Source: Nitrospira sp.
Lineage (GTDB): Bacteria > Nitrospirota > Nitrospiria > Nitrospirales > Nitrospiraceae
Assembly (NCBI GenBank): GCA_015709715.1
Contig: CP054184.1
Location: forward strand, 2,093,001-2,157,000
Length of the DNA stretch: 64,000 nucleotides
Direction of reading: 5' to 3'
Shown: positions 18,006 to 26,287 of the stretch, one piece after another
Layout of the letters: each line of letters begins with the position of its first letter
Position numbering within the stretch: the stretch's first letter is position 1
Notes under the pieces: model-generated
Database searches by the model: none
The model's input: only the letters and a program-made list of their open reading frames with translations
Told to the model about the DNA's origin: nothing
Position numbers and translations under genes: made by a program

Positions 18006-19810
18006 TCCTGTACCTCCTGCGCCGGAGCGGTGGTCCGAACCTCAGCGAGTTCTCCGCCGAACATCTCCAGCGCTTGTTTGACAAGAGGATGCGCCTTCGC
18101 CTGCTGCGTCAAAATCAGGCGTTGCTCCTGTTCCTTCGCCACTCGAATCTGTTTCATCGTCGGTGCAGCCGTCGGATCCTGTTCGGCGATTTCGACAATC
18201 CGAAATCGCAAGACGCGTCCGTAGAGCTGCTGCCCCAGCTCTGCAAGCGCGCGCAGGTTATCCTCGTTTTCCAACCTGCCTCTCGCCGACGTGGCCTGTT
18301 TAGGGAAGCCGAGCGTGACCAACGGTCCTTCGATCGTCACCACTCGTCCCTGCTCGAGAAACGGAGCGATGTTCGGGTAATTCGTCGTCACCGCCTCCTG
18401 AAATTGTTCCCAGTTGACATCCAGCACTGTCGACGAGGCAGTCGGTTCCGATGTCGGCGCAGGCGACGATGGCGAGGCAGGCAGCGACGACGGCGGCACC
18501 GAAAGGGCAACAGGGGAGGCTGATGTGCGTCGAGAAGCCGCAGATTCTCGTGGCGCCGGGGACGGCGCTTGGGCCCCATCCTCCACGACTACGGCGGGCG
18601 GTGGCCCCTTTTCGAGCGGGCGCGGAGGGGACTGAGCGCGACCTCGCCCCTGAACGGCGGATGGGTCGGGCCGGAGCGCCGCCGCAGAATCCGACGCTAC
18701 CGCTCCAAGCTCGGCCAGCAACCTGGTGACCCGGACGGCCGCCGTCTCCAATACAAATCTGGGATGGGCACTCGTCCGCAAATTGTCCTCGGCCGCGGTG
18801 CAGATCCGGAACAACTCCTGGAGCTGCTCGATGGTGAATCGCGCCGCATCACCGACCAGCCGCACCAGATCCTCTTCGGATGCCTCGATTAACCCACGCA
18901 GCTCACCCGGCTCTCGCACCACCGCCGCCACCAGCATATTCCGCACATATTCCACCAGATCGGCACAGTAGGCCCGCACATCGTGCCCTTGATCCAGCAA
19001 CCCGGCGATGACCCGTAACGCCCTCGGCCCATTTTGCTCGATCACCGCCCCGATCATGGCCCGCACATGCTCCTGAGGGACCATGCCCAACAAGGTTTCC
19101 AGATCCTCATGGCGAATCGTCTTGCCCCCAAATGCGATCACCTGATCGAGCAGGCTCAGCGCATCGCGCATACTGCCTTCGCTGGCTCGGGCCAGCGCCA
19201 TCAGACTGCGGTCCTCAATGGAAAGGCCGTCCTGCTCCGCCACATGACGTAACCGCTCCACAATTTCGGCTTTGGAGATGCGACGGAAATTGTAATGCTG
19301 ACAGCGCGACAGAATCGTCGCCGGGATTTTGTGTATTTCCGTGGTCGCAAAAATAAACACCACGTGCGCGGGCGGCTCTTCCAACGTTTTCAGCAATGCA
19401 TTGAAGGCTGAATTGGAGAGCATGTGGACTTCATCGATGATATAAACGCGGTAGTGCCCCCGGAACGGCGAGAATTTGACGTTCTCGCGGATCTCCCGGA
19501 CATCATCGACACTGGTATTCGAGGCGCCGTCGATCTCGACCACGTCTACGGACGTGCCTTGGGCGATCTCCGTGCAGTTCGGGCAGGTGTTACACGGGCT
19601 GCCCGTCGGGCCCTGTTCACAGTTGAGGGCCTTGGCCAAGATCCGGGCGACCGTGGTCTTCCCGACGCCGCGTGTACCGGAAAACAAGAACGCGTGAGCG
19701 ATGCGTTTGGTCGCAATGGCGTTCATCAACGTCTGGACGACGTGCCGCTGGCCAATCACATCGTCGAAGGTCCCGGGGCGATATTTTCGGGCTGAGACTT
19801 GGTAATCCAT
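18002..19810 (-). CDS. dnaX: DNA polymerase III subunits gamma/tau
   Basis: The clamp-loader ATPase begins with the family motif YQVSARKYRPGTFDDVIGQ, which supports the start at ATG 19810 (602 residues) over a GTG 30 bases upstream. Walker A is GTRGVGKTTVARI, the zinc module is CNTCPNC with an upstream Cys, Walker B is IIDEVHML and the sensor is TTEIHKIPATILSRC. A proline/alanine-rich linker (about 400-465) leads to a tau-like C-terminal domain. I see no obvious A/AAG slippage signal to make a short gamma form, but did not exhaustively check. Confidence 0.96.
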   Translation of the reverse strand: MDYQVSARKYRPGTFDDVIGQRHVVQTLMNAIATKRIAHAFLFSGTRGVGKTTVARILAKALNCEQGPTGSPCNTCPNCTEIAQGTSVDVVEIDGASNTSVDDVREIRENVKFSPFRGHYRVYIIDEVHMLSNSAFNALLKTLEEPPAHVVFIFATTEIHKIPATILSRCQHYNFRRISKAEIVERLRHVAEQDGLSIEDRSLMALARASEGSMRDALSLLDQVIAFGGKTIRHEDLETLLGMVPQEHVRAMIGAVIEQNGPRALRVIAGLLDQGHDVRAYCADLVEYVRNMLVAAVVREPGELRGLIEASEEDLVRLVGDAARFTIEQLQELFRICTAAEDNLRTSAHPRFVLETAAVRVTRLLAELGAVASDSAAALRPDPSAVQGRGRAQSPPRPLEKGPPPAVVVEDGAQAPSPAPRESAASRRTSASPVALSVPPSSLPASPSSPAPTSEPTASSTVLDVNWEQFQEAVTTNYPNIAPFLEQGRVVTIEGPLVTLGFPKQATSARGRLENEDNLRALAELGQQLYGRVLRFRIVEIAEQDPTAAPTMKQIRVAKEQEQRLILTQQAKAHPLVKQALEMFGGELAEVRTTAPAQEVQE

Positions 19811-19898
19811 GCTGCGTCGGTTGTTCGGCGTGATGGGCACTCAGATCGGATTCAGCGCGTCATCGATGAGGTGTCACGGGAGACGTCCCAGAATTAGC

Positions 19899-19999
19899 GG
19901 GGCCAGGTGATCCTGCGGCACACAGAACGGACCGCTTACCGTTGCTTCCTTCCGGACCTGGCGGGGTTCACAGAGTTCTGTTGCACAGGGCCCGGCCCC
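19899..19999 (-). ncRNA. ffs: Signal recognition particle RNA (4.5S-type small SRP RNA)
   Basis: Read on the minus strand, this stretch contains the conserved SRP domain IV: the GGTCCGGAAGGAAGCA motif with its asymmetric loop and the symmetric bulge further out. The ends GGGGCCGGGCCC and GGCCAGG...CCCC pair to close a single long hairpin of about 101 bases, the bacterial 4.5S type without an Alu domain. It binds Ffh for co-translational targeting. Location between dnaX and tRNA-Ser is a frequent arrangement. Confidence 0.96.
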
Positions 20000-20068
20000 T
20001 ATCACCATCGACGGCGGACTCCGCCGCCACATTCTTACGAGACCGGCCGGAGGTCAAACACACTAGTA

Positions 20069-20158
<90 letters not shown>

Positions 20159-20184
20159 GCGATCGGACGACGTTGAGGGACGGC

Positions 20185-20213
20185 ATCTTATCACGCAGGT
20201 GTGTGAGCGGCAA
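20185..20213 (-). promoter_or_regulatory. Promoter for tRNA-Ser
   Basis: On the minus strand TTGCCG (20213-20208) and TAAGAT (20190-20185) are separated by 17 bases, with a TG two bases before the -10. The tRNA begins 27 bases downstream. Confidence 0.5.
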
Positions 20214-20309
20214 GGCAAGCCAGACCCGGCGGACGACGGCCGGGCTTCGGCCATTGACCAGCTTGCCGCGCATTCCTATACTGCCACACTCTTTGGTTGG
20301 AGGTTGGTA

Positions 20310-22418
20310 ATGAAGATTCTGGTCGGGATCGGCATCCTGATCCTGCTGTGCCTCGTTGTGATCCTGACCTTGCCCTTCCTGATTGATTTGAGCGCCTACC
20401 AGGACCGCTACCGCCCCATGATTGAAGGGGCGCTCAACCGCAAGGTCGAATTGCGGGAAATTCGCCTGACGCTGTGGCCGCGTATCGGCGCCCGGGTTGG
20501 CGGATTCGTCGTTCAGGATGATCCGACGTTCCGCACCGGCTCCTTCGCCTCGCTGTCCTCATTGGACGTCGGCGTCAAACTATGGCCCCTCCTGTCAGGC
20601 AGGATTGAAGTCGAAGACATTACCCTGCGCGATCCGGTCATTACCGTTGTGAAGAATGCACAGGGGCAACTGAACGTCTCCACCATCGGGGCGCAGACGT
20701 CTCCGCCCCCCTCGCCGACGAAGCCGGAGATCGCGCCTCAGCCAGCGGGCAGCCCGCTGCAGGCCTTGGCCCTCTTTGCCGTCGATCGCGTCGCCATCGA
20801 CGGAGGGAAGGTGACCTATCGCGACGAATCCATCCCCAAGCCGGCTGAGTACAGGATCGAGAACCTGGAACTGTTGCTGACCTCCGTGCATCTTGGTGAG
20901 AGCCCGACGATTCGCGTCTCCGCTACGGTGCAACCTTTCCAACGTCCGGCACGACTGAACGGCACCTTCGGACCGCTCACCGAGACCCTCGACATCAAAG
21001 CGTTCGCCTTCAATGTGGGATTCGGCAAAGTCGAGTTAAGTCTCAAGGGCCGCGCCCTTGGCGGCACGGTGGACGCCACGGTCACCGCGCTACAGATCGA
21101 CAGCGCCGATCTGCCCGTCCAACTTCCCCTGGCGAAACCCGTTCAGGTCAAAGACCTTCACGTGACGGTTCACGCCCCCGTTCCGCTGCAGCCGGATGCC
21201 CTGCCCCTCCACCAAATCAGTGCGACCGACCTGGGCTTGACCCTGGTCATGGGAGGGTCCGCCATCAGCGTCAAGGGCAATGCAGCCAAGGGTATGGCCG
21301 ACGTCACGGCCACCTCCGCCGCGATCAATTCATCCGATCTCCCGATCTCCGTCCCCCTCGCCAAGCCGGTCGAGTTGAAGGATGTACACGTGAGCCTACG
21401 CGCCAAGTATCCGCCCAAGGAAGGGGCACCGCCGCTGGAGTTAGCGGAGGTTCCCGACCTGGGCATGGTCGTCGCGATGGGCAGCTCCCGCATCGATGTG
21501 AAGGGCTCGGTCCTGGGAGGGCTGGCAAAAGTGACGGGCCATTCCAAACTCGTCCACACCGCCGACCTCCCGATCACCCTGCCGCTCAAAAAGCCGGTGG
21601 AGATTAAAGATCTGTCGGTCACGCTTGAGATGAAGGGGCAGGAAGCCCGGCTGCACAATCTGTCCCTGCAGATCTTTGGCGGACTCCTTCGAAGCCAGGG
21701 AACCCTCGGCCTGGGAACGACCGCCCCTCCATTCAACGGCAAGGCCTCGCTGCAGGGGCTACAACTCGGGCCAGCTCTTCAAGCTGTAGGAACGGATCAG
21801 GTATCCATCAGCGGCACGGCCGGCGCGGATCTCACATTGAGCGGGCGAGGGTTTGCCCATGCCGACCTCGTCAGGACCCTGACCGGAAATGGGCATATCC
21901 TCGTGAAGGACGGCAAGATTGAAGGCATCAACCTCATGCAAGAAGCGGCAACGCTGCTCAAGGTCGTCGGCGTGTCATTGGACCAGGTCAAGGCGACCGC
22001 ATTTTCCACCATCGAAAGCGAGTTCGCCGTCAAACAGGGAGTCGTAGCCGTGCAACGCCTGCTCATGGATAGCCATGACTTTCAGGCTACAGGCGGCGGC
22101 ACCATCGGCCTCGACCAGTCCTTGAACCTGAAACTCAATCTGAACCTGTCGCACGCCTTGAGCCAAAAGATTGCCGGTGGGTCCCCCATTGCCCGGGTGG
22201 CTCTGAACAATGGACGCCTTTCCCTACCCTTGCTCATTACAGGCAGCACCCACGCACCGACCTACGGCCTCGACACCAAGATGTTCGCCGGGAAGGTGAA
22301 GGAGCAGGTCAAAGAGAAGGTGACGGGGGCCATTGGAGAGTTGCTGAAGGGCTCCGCAAAGCCGGAGGACCTGAAGCAGCAGGGGAAAGACTTGCTCAAA
22401 GGGTTACTTGGTCGCTGA
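20310..22418 (+). CDS. AsmA-family membrane protein
   Basis: The start is ATG 20310, behind a good ribosome site (ggttggagg) and opening with a membrane anchor (about residues 2-25). The 702-residue product is AsmA/TamB-like: after the anchor comes a motif FLIDLSAYQDRYRPMIEGALNRKVELREIRLTLWPRIGARV pattern (AsmA N-terminal signature), then a long beta-rich periplasmic region with repeated blocks of the type ADLPVQLPLAKPVQVKDLHV seen at least three times. The C-terminal part contains the AsmA_2-like G.I..L..L. pattern. Family members form bridge-like proteins that support lipid transport to the outer membrane. Together with the MscS gene 17 bases downstream it may form an operon. Confidence 0.88.
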   Translation: MKILVGIGILILLCLVVILTLPFLIDLSAYQDRYRPMIEGALNRKVELREIRLTLWPRIGARVGGFVVQDDPTFRTGSFASLSSLDVGVKLWPLLSGRIEVEDITLRDPVITVVKNAQGQLNVSTIGAQTSPPPSPTKPEIAPQPAGSPLQALALFAVDRVAIDGGKVTYRDESIPKPAEYRIENLELLLTSVHLGESPTIRVSATVQPFQRPARLNGTFGPLTETLDIKAFAFNVGFGKVELSLKGRALGGTVDATVTALQIDSADLPVQLPLAKPVQVKDLHVTVHAPVPLQPDALPLHQISATDLGLTLVMGGSAISVKGNAAKGMADVTATSAAINSSDLPISVPLAKPVELKDVHVSLRAKYPPKEGAPPLELAEVPDLGMVVAMGSSRIDVKGSVLGGLAKVTGHSKLVHTADLPITLPLKKPVEIKDLSVTLEMKGQEARLHNLSLQIFGGLLRSQGTLGLGTTAPPFNGKASLQGLQLGPALQAVGTDQVSISGTAGADLTLSGRGFAHADLVRTLTGNGHILVKDGKIEGINLMQEAATLLKVVGVSLDQVKATAFSTIESEFAVKQGVVAVQRLLMDSHDFQATGGGTIGLDQSLNLKLNLNLSHALSQKIAGGSPIARVALNNGRLSLPLLITGSTHAPTYGLDTKMFAGKVKEQVKEKVTGAIGELLKGSAKPEDLKQQGKDLLKGLLGR

Positions 22419-22435
22419 CAGCAACCGGGGAATAT

Positions 22436-23237
22436 ATGCCGCTGGCGAACCTGATCACCCAATATGTCGTGCAGTACGGCTTCCGCATCATTGGAGCGGC
22501 GCTGGTCCTGGTGGTCGCGCTGTTTGCGGCCCGGTCCGTCGGACGGTTCAGCGAGCGCTGGTTGAGTCAGCAGGACCTTGAGCCCCCACTTCGCCTGCTG
22601 CTGGCTCGCGTCATCAAGGCCTTGGTGGTCATCGTGGGGCTGCTCATCGCCCTGGACCAACTCGGCCTGCAAATTGCGCCCCTCATTGCAGGACTCGGCG
22701 TCGCAGGGCTCGGCATTGGCCTCGCCCTGCAAGGGGTGCTGAGCAATGTCGTGGCAGGCCTCTCGATCATCTTCACCAAACCATACCGAGTCGGCGAACA
22801 TGTCTCCCTTCTCGGTGTCCACGGCGACGTCGCCAAAATCGACCTCTTCACCACAACCCTCTCTCATCCGGACCATTCCCGCATTGTCATCCCCAATCGC
22901 AAGGTCGTCGGTGAAATCCTGCACAACTTCGGCACGATCCGGCAACTCGATCTGTCCGTCGGGGTGTCTTATGGTACTGATTTGGACAAGGTGCTGAACC
23001 TGCTGAAGGACGTGGTAAGTCGACACCCCCAAGTTTTGCAAGACCCTCCCCCCCCTCATCGGCATCGCGGGGTTTGCCGATTCCTCCATTACCCTCTCCA
23101 TCAGGCCCTGGGTCCATGTGGCTGCCGCAGGGTCTGCCCATATCGAGCTTAATCGAGCCATCCTCGAACGGTTTCGAGCCGAGGAGGTAGAGATCCCCTT
23201 TCCGCAGCAGGAGATCCGCCTGCTCAATCCGTCGTAG
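22436..23237 (+). CDS. MscS-family mechanosensitive channel, interrupted by a frameshift in a C8 tract
   Basis: The first frame encodes three membrane segments and the MscS core: the glycine-rich pore helix (LGVAGLGIGLALQGVLSNVVAGLSII) and the beta domain (FTKPYRVGEHV...HSRIVIPNRKVVGEIL). The frame then runs through a run of eight C residues at 23048-23055 and ends out of family register at 23152. With seven Cs the frame continues as PPLIGIAGFADSSITL to a stop at 23237, restoring the usual C-terminal MscS domain and a normal length of about 266 residues. This is a sequencing error, a recent mutation or a phase-variable tract. Channel function is release of solutes on hypo-osmotic shock. Confidence 0.85.
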
Positions 23238-23277
23238 GCTCTCACGGCGGCAGACCAATCTCCAGGCCTTCCCCCGC

Positions 23278-23306
23278 TTGTTGGCCTACTTCTATCGTGC
23301 TACCCT
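23278..23306 (+). promoter_or_regulatory. Possible promoter of the coiled-coil/OmpA/GTPase/EBP operon
   Basis: TTGTTG (23278-23283), a 17-base spacer and TACCCT (23301-23306) preceded by TGC form a moderate extended -10 promoter. It lies 43 bases before the first ATG of the four-gene unit. Strength is uncertain. Confidence 0.35.
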
Positions 23307-23348
23307 AGTCGCCTCTCAGGACTACGCGCGCATACAAGGAGATCGCCG

Positions 23349-23966
23349 ATGAGCAGGCAGAGTGATCTTGAGCGCACTCGACGGGGCACTCACATCGCCG
23401 ACGACAGTCCCGCCACCCCCGAAGTCGACGCCTCACTTGGCGACGACCACGCAGCCGGGAATAACCTCGCAAAAATTCGCGACATCCTGTTCGGCGCCCA
23501 GGTACGAGACCACGAGCGCCGGTTCACAAAGCTCGAAGCGCAGCTGCTGGCCGAAGCGGCGCAGTTGCGCACCGACCTGAAGGATCGGTTCGCATCCTTG
23601 GAACAGTACATTCGGAATGAAGTGGAGACCTTGATCGGACGCCTGAGCCGCGAGGAGCAGAGTCGAACGAGTGCGGTCGACCTCCTGGCAGGGGAGTTGC
23701 AGCGCCTCGCCGCCACTCTCCAGCAGACCGCCGACCGTCTCCATGCACAGGCCGAGCAGGGAGACCAAACCCTGCGGGACCAACTTGACCGTCGGAGCAC
23801 CTCGCTTGCCGATGATCTCAGAGAGAAGCATGCGGAGCTGTCGGCTGCCCTCGATGCGGCCGTCCGGCAGCTCTCGACGCAAAAGACGGATCGCGCGGCC
23901 CTCGCGGCACTCTTCCAGGAGGTCTCGCAGCGGCTTTCCCATGAGCAGTCTCCCCAGGGTTCATAG
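23349..23966 (+). CDS. Coiled-coil protein of unknown function, first gene of the GTPase operon
   Basis: The 205-residue protein has a polar, disordered N-terminus (about 1-38) and then almost continuous helix with heptad-type leucine/alanine spacing (about 40-200), so a long coiled coil is expected. No signal peptide or membrane segment is present, so it should be cytoplasmic. A good ribosome site (aaggag) precedes the ATG. It is 35 bases upstream of the OmpA/Roadblock-like membrane protein and transcribed with it. I infer an adaptor or scaffold role in the same system. No family recognised. Confidence 0.7.
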   Translation: MSRQSDLERTRRGTHIADDSPATPEVDASLGDDHAAGNNLAKIRDILFGAQVRDHERRFTKLEAQLLAEAAQLRTDLKDRFASLEQYIRNEVETLIGRLSREEQSRTSAVDLLAGELQRLAATLQQTADRLHAQAEQGDQTLRDQLDRRSTSLADDLREKHAELSAALDAAVRQLSTQKTDRAALAALFQEVSQRLSHEQSPQGS

Positions 23967-24001
23967 GACGCTCTTTCTTCCCACCAGGAGACGGAGTCAC
24001 G

Positions 24002-25732
24002 ATGGCGGAGTCGTTACCTAACGAGACTGCGCCGACATCAGAGGATGACTACGCCGAACTGCGGCAGCTCCTGCTCGCCCCGGAACGTTCGCGCCTGGCA
24101 CGGCTGCAGGCACAGGTCGCACACTTCGACCTGACCCCTGCAAACCTGAATCGTGTCCTCCCCGTAGCCATCACCCTCCGCGGCGACAAGGATCTCCGAT
24201 TGACTCAGGCGCTGACTCCGCACGTCACGGAAGCCTTGAGCACCACGGTCCGTCAGCGCCCCCACATGATCGTCGATGCGATTGCGCCGGTCATGATGCC
24301 CGCCATCCGCCAAGCCATCAGCACGACCTTGCGCAGCATGATCCAATCGCTGAACCAGACGATTGAACACAGCCTATCCCTACGCAGCCTGCAATGGAGG
24401 CTGGAAGCGTTCAGGACCGGCAAACCCTTCGCCGAGATTGTGCTTCTGCATACGCTTCGCTATCGCGTCGAGCAGGTCTTTCTCATCCATGCGCACACCG
24501 GACTCCTCTTGGCCCATGCCGCAGGGGATGCGGTGGTGGTTCAAGATCAGACCCTGGTGTCAGGCATGTTGTCGGCCATTCGAAGTTTTGTACAGGACTC
24601 CTTCGGGGCAGCGCCGGACCAGGCCCTGAATACCTTGCATGTCGGGGACCTCACCGTCTGGATAGAGCAGGGTGATGTCGCCATTGTGGCCGCCGTCATT
24701 CGGGGGACTCCACCGGAGTCTTTACGCCATCACCTTCAAGACACGCTCGCCCGCATCCAGGCCGAACAGCCTGAGGCGCTGGAGGCATTTTCGGGAGATC
24801 GCGCGGCCTTCGCCGGCGTCACCCCGCTGCTGGAGGCATGCCTGCAGAGTCACTTTGAGTCGGGCGGACGAAGCATTTCCCCTATGATGTGGATCCTGCC
24901 GGTTGTGCTGCTGTGTGGCGTGGCTTGGTGGGGTGTCACCACCTATCAGGCCCAGCGACAATGGCAGGCTTCCCTGGACCGGCTCAAGGCTGAACCGGGC
25001 CTGGTCGTGACCGCGGCCTATCCCGACGGCGGCCGCTACCGTATCGAGGGGCTCCGCGATCCCTTGGCTCGCGACCCGATCCAAGTCCTGCAGGACCAAG
25101 GCCTCTCCTCCGACCGCATCAATTTCAAGTGGAGCGCGTACTATGCCCTTGAACCGGCGTTGACCCTCCGTCGGGCGCAACAGATCTTAGCCCTGCCGAA
25201 TTCCGTGCGGTTGAGCCTGGAGGGCACACGCCTGGCCGCCTCCGGAACCGCGCCACCCGACTGGATTGCGCAGAGCCGCGTCACTGCACGTCTGATCCCC
25301 GGCGTCGACGCGTACGACGACAGTCGCCTCGCTCATCAAACCTTGGAAGATTGGGCTCGCCGGCTGTCGACGGAACGGCTCCTCTTTTTGCCCGGCGTAT
25401 CCTCCCTTTCACCAGACCAAGAGCCGGCCATCCGACGTCTTTCAGAGCAGCTCGACCGCCTGAACGAATTGGCACAGCTAGCCGGTAAGCGCGTCACCGT
25501 GGAGATCATCGGACAGACCGATGTCGTCGGTCGCTTGACCAGAAATCGCACACTCAGTGCGCTCCGCGCGCAGACTGTGCTGAAAAGCCTCCGCCCTGAG
25601 GCCCTACCCATGATCACCTTCCACGCCACCGGCATCGGTCCGGGTTCGGAATCAGGCCAAGGCACGGCGGCTGAAGCCGAGCCGAATGACCGACGCGTCT
25701 CTTTTCATATCACCGTCCATCCGGCCTCCTAG
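24002..25732 (+). CDS. Transmembrane protein: Roadblock/longin-like cytoplasmic region plus periplasmic OmpA domain
   Basis: This 576-residue protein has an unusual order. Residues 1-140 are helical and lack a signal peptide. Residues about 143-255 alternate strands and helices, with VEQVFLIHAHTGLLLAHA followed by a helix and VGDLTVWIEQGDVAIVAAVIRG; this resembles Roadblock/LC7 or longin-type domains that bind small GTPases. One membrane segment lies at about 296-314. Residues about 320-445 resemble BON-like repeats. Residues about 455-572 form an OmpA peptidoglycan-binding domain with GQTD, RNRTLSALRA and NDRRVSF, including the Asp and Arg used to bind diaminopimelate. It would link cell wall to cytoplasm. 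The next gene, 12 bases on, is a small GTPase. Confidence 0.85.
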   Translation: MAESLPNETAPTSEDDYAELRQLLLAPERSRLARLQAQVAHFDLTPANLNRVLPVAITLRGDKDLRLTQALTPHVTEALSTTVRQRPHMIVDAIAPVMMPAIRQAISTTLRSMIQSLNQTIEHSLSLRSLQWRLEAFRTGKPFAEIVLLHTLRYRVEQVFLIHAHTGLLLAHAAGDAVVVQDQTLVSGMLSAIRSFVQDSFGAAPDQALNTLHVGDLTVWIEQGDVAIVAAVIRGTPPESLRHHLQDTLARIQAEQPEALEAFSGDRAAFAGVTPLLEACLQSHFESGGRSISPMMWILPVVLLCGVAWWGVTTYQAQRQWQASLDRLKAEPGLVVTAAYPDGGRYRIEGLRDPLARDPIQVLQDQGLSSDRINFKWSAYYALEPALTLRRAQQILALPNSVRLSLEGTRLAASGTAPPDWIAQSRVTARLIPGVDAYDDSRLAHQTLEDWARRLSTERLLFLPGVSSLSPDQEPAIRRLSEQLDRLNELAQLAGKRVTVEIIGQTDVVGRLTRNRTLSALRAQTVLKSLRPEALPMITFHATGIGPGSESGQGTAAEAEPNDRRVSFHITVHPAS

Positions 25733-25744
25733 GCAGTCCCGCGC

Positions 25745-26287
25745 ATGATCGAAAAGAAAATCTGCATGTTGGGCGCGTTTGCCGTAGGGAAAACCAGCCT
25801 CGTGCGCCGGTTTGTGACGAGCCTCTTTTCGGAGCAGTATCACACGACCATCGGCGTGACGGTCACGAAGAAGACCCTGGCAGTCGATGATGAAACGATG
25901 ACGTTCGTGTTGTGGGACCTCTATGGAGAGGACGAATTTCAAAAACTCCGGCGGTCCTATCTGCGCGGTTCCGCCGGATACGTGTTGGTGATGGATGGAA
26001 CCAGGAACACCACCGTGGAGGTCGCGCGACGGCTTCACGACGCCGCCATCGAAACGCTTGGCCCGGTTCCATTCGTCGCGCTCGTCAACAAACAGGATCG
26101 GCAGATAGACTGGGAAGTCACGGCAGAGGACCTGACGAACCTCAGCGGTCGCGGGTGGCCCGTGATCACCACCAGCGCCAAGACGGGACAGGGAGTGGAA
26201 GAAGCCTTCTCAATGTTGGCGAAAGCCCTGCTTCCCGCACCATCGACTGAGGTTCCGGCGACGGAAGACACCCATGGACCGGCCTGA
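25745..26287 (+). CDS. Ras/Rab-like small GTPase
   Basis: The 180-residue protein has all G motifs of the Ras superfamily: P-loop GAFAVGKTS (G10-S18), switch I threonine in HTTIGVTV, switch II WDLYGEDEF (57-65) in place of the usual WDTAGQE, NKQD (115-118) and TSAKTG (143-148). The catalytic glutamine position of Ras is Glu62, so intrinsic hydrolysis may be weak and need a partner. It is soluble with no lipidation motif. It lies between the membrane OmpA protein and a sigma-54 activator whose start overlaps its end by 14 bases. Among bacterial GTPases it is closest in style to Rab-like/Rup proteins rather than to MglA; that is a judgement by eye. Confidence 0.92.
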   Translation: MIEKKICMLGAFAVGKTSLVRRFVTSLFSEQYHTTIGVTVTKKTLAVDDETMTFVLWDLYGEDEFQKLRRSYLRGSAGYVLVMDGTRNTTVEVARRLHDAAIETLGPVPFVALVNKQDRQIDWEVTAEDLTNLSGRGWPVITTSAKTGQGVEEAFSMLAKALLPAPSTEVPATEDTHGPA

